From positions 558,001 to 622,000 of the forward strand of contig JAACJP010000003.1 of the NCBI GenBank assembly GCA_013368375.1: a stretch of 64,000 nt of DNA, given 5' to 3'. Below are positions 49,638 through 60,649 of this stretch, piece after piece. Within the stretch, counting starts at the first letter, position 1; each line of letters begins with the position of its first letter. The notes beneath the pieces were generated by a model that was given only the letters and a program-made list of their open reading frames with translations, had not been told where the DNA came from and did no database searches. The position numbers and the translations under genes are program-made. The stretch comes from Tricholomella constricta (Eukaryota; Basidiomycota; Agaricomycetes; Agaricales; Lyophyllaceae).

Positions 49638-52162
49638 TCAACCTGAAGAAGGAGAATCTTGATGACCTAGCAGATAAGCAACCGTGGCAAACGACGCCCA
49701 AGGAACGAATTCTATGCACAGATATATCAGTAAAATTATCAGTCATCGGAAAAAGATACATACGAGGCGTCATATGACCACTGAAATAGAACTCGACATC
49801 TAAAGAATGATACGTGATCAGTCAACCGAGTAAATTGTTTCAAGGCGCACAGGTGAGCTTGCGTTCCGTGTGCATATTCCCGTACACTCCCATGTTCTTG
49901 ACTACGAAGTTCTCGGATTCGATCGGTGTTTGGAATCCTTGAGCACCACCCCAGGTCATGTTTCTGATAAAAAAAGGTCATTGTGTATAGCCGAATCTAT
50001 CAAAAATTTCATTGCCACATACTGGATTGCAATGCGGCTGCCCTCGGCGACAAGGATGAAGTCCTTTAAATCATGGATATCTAATATCCGACGACTTTTT
50101 CTTAAACGAAGTGTTCTCACCGCAAGACCATGGACGATGACTGTCCTTACTGACTTCTCGATGACATTTGGTAGCACACTGAGGGTGGACGCAATTGACT
50201 GATCGCGACCCCCACGACCAGTAGCAGGGTCAATATACACCGCGCTATTTGAACAGATGCCCCACTGGATATGAGGGGCGTGGATCGCGTCTTGCACCTG
50301 GCCGGAAGAATTAAACAATGGTTGCGATGATTTTTTCCACACTTACATCGGTACTATGGACTCAGCGAGTTCAGTAAATTCTTTGTTTCGTCCATAGAAA
50401 TGGGACACGCACCGATTGAAGTAAATGAATTCCTGAGTTGAACGCGGGAATCCTAAAACGCTCCCTGGGTAACATCAGGCGCCGAGTCGAGCTGCACGAC
50501 AGCTAGACTCACATAGATTAGGCCAGGTATCTGAAACGCTGTTGCGGATGGATTGGTGTGATATCATTAGGTGGATTAACGACTTACCGGTACACGTCGA
50601 ATGCCGGGTTGAGTCTAGCAGAAAGCTAAAACGCCACTGCAAAGCAAGGCAGGCAAATCAGAGCTTACAAATTGATGGCACGTTGTATGCGACTGTGTAT
50701 GCGACAGCTAGGAATCACCGAGAACGTCCCGTTTGTTGCGACAGGAAGTGGAAGCTGTCCCTTGGGCGGATAAGTAACAAACTTATCCAGATACTCGGTG
50801 TATCCACAGCTATCGGATATGGTCTGAAGCGTTGACCAGAAAGAGCTGTTGAAAGGGAAGAGATTCTTGTTCGCCTGTACACGGTCATTCAACCAAGTCT
50901 TTTTAGCAGGTACATGGCTTTGATTGATACCTGAGCAAACCGAAGGGCAGGGATCTCTTGCTGGACGACTCCGTATGAAAGAGATGGGTCAGCGATCCAA
51001 ATACCTTTCAAACTGAGATCCACTTGTCCAGGATGGTTGTAGATCCAGCTGGCGATGTAGGGGACGTCTATGGACAGGAATTGTGAGATTTACATCAGGA
51101 TGGCATTGGGGAATGAGATCCCACAGAATCCTGCATACTGACCTCATATCAGCAGGGGACTCTCTTACAGTGATATTGCTTACACTTTCTCCAGTAAGGT
51201 AGAAATTATTCCCTTTCAATTCGCTGAAAATCTCCAAAAATTGTTTCAAGAACCCGGTCAACTGTGCTGCAAGCTCATCATCGTTCGTGATATTCGCTTC
51301 CCCTTGGCTGAATCCTGTCTGTTGAGAACATGAAGAACTGGGCCGAATTTGTCACTCGAAAGACATACCCCGACAGGCTGTTCCACCCAGAGGACGTGGG
51401 ATAGGTTCGTCCAGGACCACGGGTTGCTTTGATTGTTCAATTTTTGAAAATCAAAACGACACAGAAATCACTCACGGTGTGGGTTTGGCTTGACCCCAAG
51501 ACCAGGCTTAAGGAAGGCTGAGATCAGATCAACGATGTTGTTGCGTAACCGGACGCACAGATTGGGCCGTTTTCTTGTAAGAAACCCTCAAGCGATGAAC
51601 AACCCGGGCCACCTAGATTACGACGTTCTACAATCAATCAATATTTATAGATCGACATGGGATCTTACCGTTTGTCCAAAACATCAAGTCTTTTGTATTG
51701 GAGGCATTGTTCGTTGGCCAAAACCTATCGATCTATCATTGTGTATTCCATTTTACGGACTAGCAATCGAGTCACCAGAAAAAGAGTTTCCTAGTTTCGT
51801 CGGGGTCGCCGGAGATGGGCATCAACCCAGACCACGACGGTCCAGCATCAAAGTTAACTGAGTATCATGGACGATGAGTTGTGAGAAAAAGCTATGGGCG
51901 ACTGTGACAAACCATCGGGAATTTTTGTTCCATCGACGAAGAACTTTTTGGCTGCAGGGTTAGAGAAAGTGACAGTCGCAGATGGTGGCTGTGGCTTCTT
52001 AGCATCTGGTATGGGTCCCAAGAATTCGCGCATTCGTTGAACCTGTTCGCGCTGGATGTCTATGGCATCTTCCATGCCCTGCATAGCGCTTCCGAGGGCG
52101 ATAACACCATGACATGCCGACAAGAGCCAAAGAGCCAGAGACAAAAGGCGGTTTAGTGACAT
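49638..52162 (-). CDS. Secreted serine carboxypeptidase (S10)
   Basis: Secreted or vacuolar peptidase that removes C-terminal residues. MSLNRLLSLALWLLSACHG is a signal peptide, followed by a propeptide-like region. Motifs in order: LFFWFWPTN, WTNGGPGCSSLEG, LSHVLWVEQPVGVG, the catalytic GESYAG, IVHGLADFIL (Asp) and YFSGHMTPQFVP (His). The GES codons end at 51184; a 46-nt intron (51138-51183), a 13-nt exon (51125-51137) and a 57-nt intron (51068-51124) follow, and this reads GESYAGFYVPYIASW. The last intron joins SGHMTP to QFVPWASF, with the stop TGA at 49638-49640. More than ten introns. About 520 aa after splicing, normal. Confidence 0.9.
51125..51137 (-). other. 13-nt micro-exon in the carboxypeptidase active site
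   Basis: On the minus strand the 13 bases TATGCAGGATTCT lie between an AG acceptor (51138-51139) and a GT donor (51123-51124). Only if they are included do the flanking exons read GESYAGFYVPYIA, the expected active-site sequence. If they are skipped the frame shifts. Confidence 0.8.
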
Positions 52163-53088
52163 GAAGAAGATTGAACCGGCTGAGAAGTTGGTCGAATCAA
52201 TAAGTCCTCGACTTTATATCTGTTCTGAGTTATTAGAATAGAATGAAAGTGCGAGGCCATGATGTCAGAAGACAAGAATTCTCCAGGAACACATGGGTGA
52301 TTCACCACTACTCGTACATGGTATCTTGTCTAGAGAACCTAACATTGATTTTCTTTCTATACTTCACTCACGATCTATATGGCTGAACACTCACATTGAC
52401 ATTACTTTGCCTCCAAGGCGATTGTAGTTTCCCTTCCGTCCGCAATACAAGCAGACGTCTGAATTTAAAGCGAGAAGCAGCGAGATCCGCGACATATGAA
52501 TGGAAAGATGTCGAGGCATGTGGAAAGATAGCATCGTCCTCACGAACGAGGCTGCGTATTCCCATGCACCACTGACGGTGGCGGGCCTTAATACGACACT
52601 TCGCGAGGAATACGGTGGGAAGGCTCAAGCCGAGGTCAGTTGTGGCATCGGCATCACCCGACAATGCTATATAAATTACCGCCTTGAGGGACCAAGAGCT
52701 GCCCCACATAATAGGCCCTCAAACGAGTCGCCGTTGGGCGAAGGAGGTTTTGATAAGATAATTTTAGGATATCATACTTAAATATGACCTGGTTGTAGCG
52801 GGCTGCGAATAGGCCTGATGTGGAATTCTAGGGAATTTTGACATCAAGTGACGGTGTTCCTGATATGGAGGGACACCGGCCAACCACGAACGATCACCAG
52901 GACTACTTGGCGCCGCAGCTGCTAGCCAGCACCCGGCGCGTAGCAGAACTCTCCATAAGACAGCTTCCTTTCTGTAATCACGAACTTTACGAACGATCTT
53001 ACGACTTGGGTACTTACAAACAGGATGTCACCTTCCAAAGAGACATGCCACAAGGAAAGAGCAGAAGATGGTCCCCCCTTATTTCAGA
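52163..53088. other. Intergenic, divergent promoters, no gene recognised
   Basis: About 925 bp between the carboxypeptidase start and the proposed DUF300 start. Frames of about 90-110 codons exist on both strands near 52370-52780 but show no recognisable domain or splice pattern. An undetected first exon of the DUF300 gene could lie here. Confidence 0.4.
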
Positions 53089-56000
53089 ATGGAAATGTTG
53101 TTTTCCAAGGTGCTAGTAAACTATCTTCTGTTCTTCTGATCTAACCATTCCTTTTGGTTCACAGCATATCATGTAGGATCGATTTTGGGTACCATATCTA
53201 GATTTCTCAGTCTAAGCTCAACCATATGGTTTAAAGGTCGGCTGGATTCTCGCTGGCTTTCTTGCTATTACTGCGACGGCAGCTTCTTTCTGGTTGGTTA
53301 ACAAGCACCTTCAGTGGTATACCAATGTATGCTTCATTTCTTCGCCTTGCACAACTAATCATACATATGACAACGTGTCCTTTTCAGAAACGGGAGCAGC
53401 GTTGTACGTAATTTTTCCAACCTATCTCCAAGGGGCTCCAATCTAACTCTGTCGTAGACATCGTTCGAATCCTTTTCATGGTCCCCATCTATGCCCTTGT
53501 TAGCTTCGCGTCTTTTCTTTTCTGGGTAAAGCCCAGTATCGTCCACTCAAGTTTCTCTCTGACATAACAGACTTAGAATCATTCCACCGCATTGATTTTA
53601 ATCCGAGACGGTTACGAATCGACGGTCCTGACGGCTTTCTTCTACCTCCTGCTCATGTATCTATCCCATGACTCCGAGGAGCAAAGATCCATTTTTCTGA
53701 AAGTTGGGCTGTCGCGCGAAGCTGACCGGGAGGCAAGGAAGAAAGGGGCAGAATTGAAGAAATGGGTTTTTCCCCTGGGTTTCATCAAGTGGAAGCCACA
53801 GGTCTGATATATATATCGACGTCCAGAGTTAAGCTCACCTTGAGATGCCTCTTTTTTTAGGATGGTCTCTATTTCCTCCAGCTAATGAAATGGGGTGTCC
53901 TCCAATATTGTGTGATCCGTCCAACGTAAAGATATTAGTTTGCACAGTGATGATATATGCTCATGCAAAATCGGCAGAACAACCCTCGCCGCGGTTATTC
54001 TTGACTATATGGGGCTGTACTGCGAAGAGTCCTGGGGCCTTGAATGGGGACATATCTATGTGAGTGTCTGTACTCTAGTTATAACAATACGGAACCTTAC
54101 CGAGGCATCGACCCGATGCTAAGATCACTATTGTCATCTCGATCTCTGTCACCATCGCTATGTATTGTTTAATCCAGCTATACGTCCCGGTTGCCGAAAA
54201 CCTCGCCCCACATCGGCCCTTATTGAAGTTGTTTGCCATCAAAGCTGTTGGTAAGTCACATCTGCGCACACATGATCTTCCAATGGTGTTAACGAAATCC
54301 CTAGTGTTTCTGACTTTTTGGCAAGCAACCTTCCTTTCCGTTCTCAGCATGTTTGGCGTGGTCAAAGATGTATGTTTATTCGCTCGAGAAGTTGCTCAAC
54401 CTGTTATTCAATTTTCTTGAAGACCAAATACATGACAGCTGCGGATGTTAATATTGGCATCGGCGCCATCCTGGAGACTTTTGAAATGATGTTCGTTTTT
54501 CATCCTTCACGATCTCTTTTTTCTAAATTTTAGCCTAGGATCTTTGCATTTCTTCATTTCCGCGCCTTCACATATAAACCGTATCAGCCCTTCCATTCCC
54601 CAGATTCAACGGGATCTGAACCAGAGCGGACACGACGTCTGGGTGCTCTTGGACATGCAATGGACTTCCGCGAGACCTTCCGCGAAATCTGGGTCGGTTG
54701 GATCTACATCTGGGATAAGATACGCGGTAGGGAGCCAACTCCCGACTTGGGAGCTAGGAGAATAGCTCACTATGAGGAGGCCTTCGGGCGATCTTGGATT
54801 TCGCATTTGAAAGGAGACAATCACAACCCCAGAAAGACAAGTGAGAAGCCGTCAGCGACTTTGCCGGCCGTGCAGATCGGGATAGAAGAAGACATTGATG
54901 TGGATATCGAGGGCGAGCGGCAGTGGTTGGGGGTTGGAGATGATTATGGATATGGCCTTGGTTACATCAGGAGGGAGAGAAGCGATAGCTTGGGAATACA
55001 AATTGACAGGGAGCTGAACAAGCGTGGATATACAACCAGTACGCAACCCTTCTCCAAAAACTTTGATTCTTTTTGACCTCCGCTTAGACATTCCGGGGAG
55101 AGGTCACATCGGTCCTCCGCCTGATGTAAGTCCGGGAAATGACACGCGGAGGCAACCTTCGTGGTGGCGCCAGATCTACAGACGATTCTCAGAGCACGGA
55201 TCAGAGCAAGAAGATGAGCAAGGGGCGAGCTTGATGGCCAATAGAACGAAGCGGCGCTCTCGGCGGCACTCGAAAGGCACCAAAAATGCTACTCAGGACT
55301 TTACTGCCAAGTACGAGCCTGATATTGATGATCCGCCACCTCTAAGCATGATACAGCACCATCACTCCCGACGGAACAGTCGGAGACCGACAGCGAATGA
55401 CGACGTTTTGGCTCCTTTGCCGATTTTCAAGGATTCTAGGATCCCGCGTCAATGGGCGCCACCGAGGATAGAGGTCCCGAATCTGTCGGGCACGAGTATC
55501 GACAACATATCGCTCGACAGGGGCGCTCATGCAACCAATTCTCCTCCGGTGGTGTCTTCGTATGCTGACAGCCTGCTTGGTCGTATTTTCCCCTGCCCTG
55601 CGGAGAGCCAGGGGACAACCCAGGAAATCATCGCTGGAGCGAGCGTTGGATCGCCTTCAAATGCATCTATGGACGAGAAAGGTTGCGCACGCTTGTCAAG
55701 AGCTACACAACATATGCTCGGGCAGTACTATGAGTTTGGCGTCCACCCTGGGGATGCTTCTCCTCAGACGCAGTACGAATTCCAAGTCGCACCCGGACCC
55801 TTGACAGTGGAAATAATCGATCCTACACATTCTTTACAGTCAAAGCCATCCCATTCTCCACATCGCCGAGAGTCAGCGCATCACTACTCTCATGTCACCC
55901 CTTCTTCGTCCCAGCCAGCGCCTTCAGCAGCTAGACGAAGAAACGAGGAATTATCGAGAACACGCGACCTCGATACCCGAGAAGCCCCTCTGCATTCTGC

Positions 56001-56232
56001 GGACTATAGTTGGTCGCCTGCTTCCGACACGAGCCATCATCCTTTGACCGCACTGAGCGTTCCAAAACACATATACACGCGCCCAGTAGGCCTTGTCAAC
56101 GAATCACCCGGCCAAAGTAGTCGTCATCGTTCTTCTGTCACTCGACGAGGTCCTGTCGATGGACATTCAAACTGCTACAGTGGGCATACTCGCCATTCCA
56201 TTGACAGTGCCACCAGTACAACTGGACTGTAG
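53089..56232 (+). CDS. DUF300/TMEM184 membrane protein with long disordered tail
   Basis: Seven-TM protein of the organic-solute-transporter-alpha/TMEM184 family; fungal members sit at the vacuole or plasma membrane. Recognised blocks: VGWILAGFLAITATAASFWL, KREQRYIVRIIFMVPIYALV, NHSTALILIRDGYES, FFYLLLMYLSHDSEEQ, KKWVFPLGFIKWKPQDG, DYMGLYCEESWGLEWGHIY, LFAIKAVVFLTFWQATFLSV, IGAILETFEMMIFAFLHF. After these come the DFRETFREIWVGW segment, then an intron (about 55043-55087) leading to a serine/arginine-rich tail of about 385 residues ending at 56232. The start is tentative: MEMLFSK at 53089 joins VGWILAG through an intron of about 125 nt, but another first exon is possible. No transport substrate can be inferred. 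Confidence 0.85.
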
Positions 56233-56536
56233 CATTTATTCAGACCCAGCACTTCTCACACATTATATATACCCCAACCTTTCCCAATCCATGTGTTCAC
56301 GCTCACGAGTCCGTCGTTCCAGGCGACAAGGGATGCAACGCCAGGAGCGCCGCGTAGGCCTTCTTCATGACATTCACGATATTCAAGCTTCAAGTTTATC
56401 TCCGTTATATCATTTATTGCACTGGTCATTTATTTTGTCTGTTGTTACAATATGTACTGAGTGCTGGAATGCCATCGCGTTTGTCGGCTCCCTCCATATT
56501 GTCCTTATAAAACCCTGTGTTACTTGGCTGACTTCT

Positions 56537-56598
56537 CTTCAAGCTTCAAGAGCTTCAAGCTTCAAGAGCTTCAAGCTTCAAGAGCTTCAAGCTTCAAG
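56537..56598. repeat. 16-bp minisatellite, 3.9 copies
   Basis: The unit cttcaagcttcaagag is repeated exactly three times from 56537 and once partially. Each unit holds a HindIII site. A related cattcaagcttcaag-like piece occurs at about 56380. It lies about 190 bp upstream of the AIM9-like pseudogene start. Confidence 0.9.
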
Positions 56599-56788
56599 TT
56601 TGAAATTTGATCCCTCTTCCAACCCTCCGCACACACTTGCATGCACTACTCCCTCGGGCGTGCGAGGCTCGTCTTCAATTTGTTACCAATCTCAGTCTGT
56701 CCGCCTCTGCGCCGCTCTCTCTCCTCGCTGCGTTCAGCATAACTTCACTCGGATCTGTTGGCAGCTGCCACGTCGTGCATTCTCAAGC

Positions 56789-58505
56789 ATGTCAGACTCT
56801 CCTAATGATCTCGTCAACTATTCGTCGGGACGCTGGCTGTAAGTCTTTTACATGTTGTCCTCTGACGTATTTGGCTAATCCGTAATCTCGCACATTCAGC
56901 ATCAACAATGATCTTCGCCTTGAAGAGCGCAGACGTGAGTTCGACGTCGACAAGCTTTGTCGACTTGCGGTGCAGTCTGTTGGTCGGATTTCTCAAGATA
57001 TTGACACATTTGTGAAGCTCGCCGAAGGCGGCTTCAATCGGACTTTCCTTATCACCATGCATGGGGGCTTCGAGATGGTAGCCCGCATCCCATACCCCGT
57101 CACGGTCCCCAAGTTCTACGCTATCGCTAGTGAAGTGGCCACAATGTGTTTCCTCCGTTCCTCTGGGCTGCCTGTTCCCGAGGTTTACGATTACTCTCCT
57201 TCGTCGGACAACGCTGCAAAGACGGAATATATTTTCATGGAGCTTATGAGAGGTACGAAGCTCAGCGACGTGTGGCTGGAACTGGAGGAACCGGATATCG
57301 TTTCGGTCTTGCGTCAACTTGCTCAACTCGACTCTCGCATGATGTCGATTCCTTTTCCGGCTGGTTGAAGCCTCTACTATACTAACGACCTGGAGAAGGT
57401 CGCAGGGAGGACGGGCATCCCGCTCAACGACGAGCGCTTCTGCGTCGGTCTAGATGCCAGGCTGCATATGTGGTACGGAAGGAGGTCGCAACTCGACGTA
57501 GACAGGGGACCATGTACGCCACTCTCTGCCCTTTCTTTTGTTTTGAACTTTCTGGAACTAATCGAGACTATAGACGAAAGCGCCGAGGCAGCCCTGGTAG
57601 CAGCAGCTCGCAAGGAACTGGCGTATCTGGAACAGTTCGGTCGACCGCTACTACCGTTCCAGCGTGAAAGAAGGGGGGCTTACGGGTACAAGGAGCAGTC
57701 ACCGTCGGACCACATCAAAAATCTCGAATGCTATCTTCTCATCGCATCCTCGCTCGTCCCCAAGAACTCAGCCCTTCATCATTTCTGTATCCGCCATCCC
57801 GATCTCCAGCCGAACAACGTCATCGTGTCGACGTCGTCAGACTCTAACAGTTGAAGATTGTGGGCCTGCTCGACTGGCAACACGCCTCGATCCTACGCCC
57901 GTTTCGGTATACCGGGTCGCTTGCAAAACTACGATGACCTGGTCTCGCAGGCTCTCATCCCACCCTCACTGCCGGCGAACATGGACGAATTGGACCACTC
58001 CGAGCAGAGCCACGCGATGGGATTCTACCACCGCCGTCTCGTCCACTTCCACTACGTCAAGAACACGGAGGAGTACAACAAGCCCCATCACGATGCGTTG
58101 TCGGACCCCGTGTTCATGTTCATCTGCCGCCTTTCTTACCAAGCCGGTGCTCCATGGGAGGGTGGGACCCACGCGCTGAAAGCTACGCTGATAGAGGCAA
58201 CGGAGATATGGGGGAGGCTTACGGGGGAAGGTGTGCCGTGTCCAGTCGTGTTCGAACCTGAGGACCTACGCAAGATGAAGGAGCTCAGCGCAAAGCTGCA
58301 AGTAGCGGACGAGAATTTTGAGGGGTGCCGAGGCATGGTTGGTTTCGAGACGGAGACCTGGGTGTCCAACGAACACTACGCGTTGGCCCTGGCCCTCGCC
58401 GAGTTGCTAAAGCTGAGGGTGTTGACAGAGATACCGAAGGAACTCCGGGCTAAGACTGAGGCGAATTGGTTTTTGAACGATATGGACGAAAAGAATTGCA
58501 TGTAA
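56789..58505 (+). pseudogene. AIM9: AIM9-like APH-family phosphotransferase, disrupted
   Basis: Fungal family of aminoglycoside-phosphotransferase-fold proteins; yeast Aim9 is mitochondrial. The reading starts MSDSPNDLVNYSSGRWL and continues after an intron. LAEGGFNRTFLI, PYPVTVPKFYAIASE, EYIFMELMRGTKLSD, LWYG-type and RSQLDVDRGPYES blocks, the HPDLQPNN catalytic loop and LLDWQHASIL are recognisable. Three lesions are seen: an in-frame TGA at 57366-57368 within an otherwise conserved PAG.SLYY stretch; a loss of one base near 57850-57853 that shifts the frame just before KIVGLLDWQ; and a second frame change near 57900-57905 before GIPGRLQNYDD, where residues are also missing. The C-terminus after 57905 stays open to 58505. 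Non-coding by these lesions, although the rest is well preserved, so the decay looks recent. An upstream in-frame RRAFSS-like presequence lacks a Met. Confidence 0.8.
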
Positions 58506-59136
58506 TGAATCGATCGAAATATTCCACGGATTCCACGGTAGTGTTATTTTACTATTGTACATATATATATGTCTAATCGACCGTTCTTCAAATTCTGTCA
58601 AAGGAAAACTTCTTGTAGAAGATAAATCCGTCGACACCACCGTCCTTTAGCTTCCTATATAGCACATTCACCCTTGATTGTAAGTATACATTTTGGCATC
58701 ATTCACGCTGATTGTAGTGCTGTAGCACCATTCATAGCCTGTAATCACCGATATAATAACAAACCGAATAAAAGTTCATGATCTAGAGGCAACTTTCATC
58801 TCGACTTCGCGATCTCTCGTCATAGAAGTGGGAAGAAATAAGATGTAACGCGTTATGAGGGTATTTTATGTGAACAAAAAAGCATGTGCACGTTTTTGTA
58901 AGTACAACCACTGATTGGATGGTTTTACGCAGTCGTGAAGGTGTGCAGCACGCTATTCATTGGATTGCTCGTACACGCCATGTATGCATGTTGCTGTTGT
59001 GGAGATCTTGACGTGCGCCTGCGAGCGACGTGGCACTGCATGAGGCTCCAGCATGCTATACCCCGAGGGTAATAAAACTCGCGAGTTACAATGTCTGCCG
59101 TAATTTCGTTCCATCTCGGTGCTACACAGTCTATCG
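58506..59136. other. Intergenic region
   Basis: About 630 bp with no coding frame of note; AT-rich, with a tatatatatatg run near 58560. It contains the promoter of the coiled-coil gene. Confidence 0.5.
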
Positions 59137-60649
59137 ATGCAGCCAACTTTGGTAACACCACGCCTTTATAACAACCGACCTTCTTCAAAAGAAAAACCGA
59201 AGGTCTCATCCATCATTATCCCACCAACCCAAATCAACGCACAAAATGCTTCGTTCGTGCCATACAATAAATATGCCCCGCCTGTGCAGGTCCAGCTCTC
59301 CAGCACTGCTACGCCACCCTCATCTGCCTCTGCGTCGCCAACCTCGTCTCCAGAAGCCGACATGACCAAAAACTTTACATGCGGCTCACCAGCGGATGTT
59401 GTAGCCATTGCAGAACTCTTCGCGACACTCAAGCAAACGGTTTCGACGCTACATTCGACATTCGACAGGCTCGGAACCCAGGCCGAGAAAATGGCGCAGC
59501 TTGCGCCAGCAATGAAGGTCGACCAGGAGGCAAGCCCGATTGTCAAGCCTAGCCAGATATACCGCTGACCACCTGACTGCTCACAGATCAAAGATTTCTC
59601 TGCAAAGCTCGAGAATCAGATTGCGAGCCATACAAGGTCAATGCAAGGAGTTCGATATCTGCTGGAGGATGCTATCAAGAACAGCTTAGTGGACCATCTG
59701 AAGTCGCAGCTCTATGACGCAATACGGGAGTCCGTGGCGAGAGAGGTTCAACAACGCGTCCAGCAAGAAGTCAGTTCAAAATTTTAGGCTACTCGTCCTT
59801 CTAAATGATTTTTTCTCTGTCGGGAATAGTTGAAAATTCAAATTCCTAAGGAATTACGCGTACAGGTCCAAGTGCATCAGAGATATGTCATCGAGGTGCT
59901 GCAAACCAGCCTCCACAATTCGTGTGTTTTTTTCTATATTCCCGGCTCTTCATTGATTTCATCGTAGAGATGCGCGTCGTCATAACGCGAGCCTGCGTTC
60001 GCCTTGCATGACTACCGAGCCTCTGCGCCCGCTTCTGCGCCCGCTTCCGAGCGCCCTGCAATCACCAGCATATGCATTAAAACGACCTTTCACAGCCAAC
60101 TCTTCGGCGGTTGCAAGCCCGATGACCGCTTTTCCTGAGGTTCCAGCGCCGACACCCCTGTTACTGAGCGCGCCAGCCTTAATGATTCCTGCTGGTAGTA
60201 ACCAAGTATTCGAACTCATTCCTCCGACGCCATCGCCGTTATTTCCTCGCGATCTGAGAGCCCTCTTCGCGCTTGGTCCAGACGCCGCCAAAAGGCTTCT
60301 CCAGGACTATGGGCTAGATTCTACAGCGAGCGCTGCTCCTTCTCCGAAAACCGAGAAACCAGGCGCGAAGGCAGCGCTCAAGACTGGTCTAAATACGCCG
60401 GAAGATTCCCCAATGCGCGAAATTGCTTCGGCCTCGCGGGAGGAACATATCAATAAGTTCATGGCTCATATCGGAGTGCGTGCGTCTTTGCGTTCTTTTT
60501 TGTCAACCTAACTCAGAGCATGTTGTTAATTACTCTGGTCTGTGGTCCTGGGCATGATTTTACAGGTCCCTTTTCTCATGATACCCACGCCCAAACCAAA
60601 GAATTCCGTCGGCAAGTCCATCTCACCATCTCTGGTCCCGGCAGAATAG
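59137..60649 (+). CDS. Coiled-coil protein of unknown function
   Basis: Assembled from at least five exons. MQPTLVTPRLYNNRPSSKEK begins at 59137 (a Met at 59119 is in frame too). A Pro/Ser/Thr-rich N-terminus is followed by a helical coiled-coil region: VVAIAELFATLKQTVSTLHS, then IKDFSAKLENQIASHTRS, then LLEDAIKNSLVDHLKSQL and REVQQRVQQE. A second half begins LRPLLRPLPSALQSPAY, includes FPRDLRALFALGPDAAKRLL and ends through an intron with VPFLMIPTPKPKNSVGK and a TAG at 60647-60649. Introns lie near 59546-59586, 59768-59830, 59922-59966 and 60475-60567. No family was recognised; it resembles hypothetical proteins of agaricomycetes. Confidence 0.6.

Noticed and set aside
52368..52781. Overlapping frames of 93 and 113 codons in the carboxypeptidase/DUF300 gap
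   Set aside because: No recognisable motif, signal peptide or splice structure.
57366..57368. TGA as selenocysteine
   Set aside because: No known selenoprotein in this family, and two further frame lesions follow.
57364..57405. An intron (GTTGAA to GCAG, with ACTAAC) that would remove the AIM9-like TGA
   Set aside because: It would be only 42 nt and would delete the SLYYTNDLEKVAG block, which the family conserves as coding.
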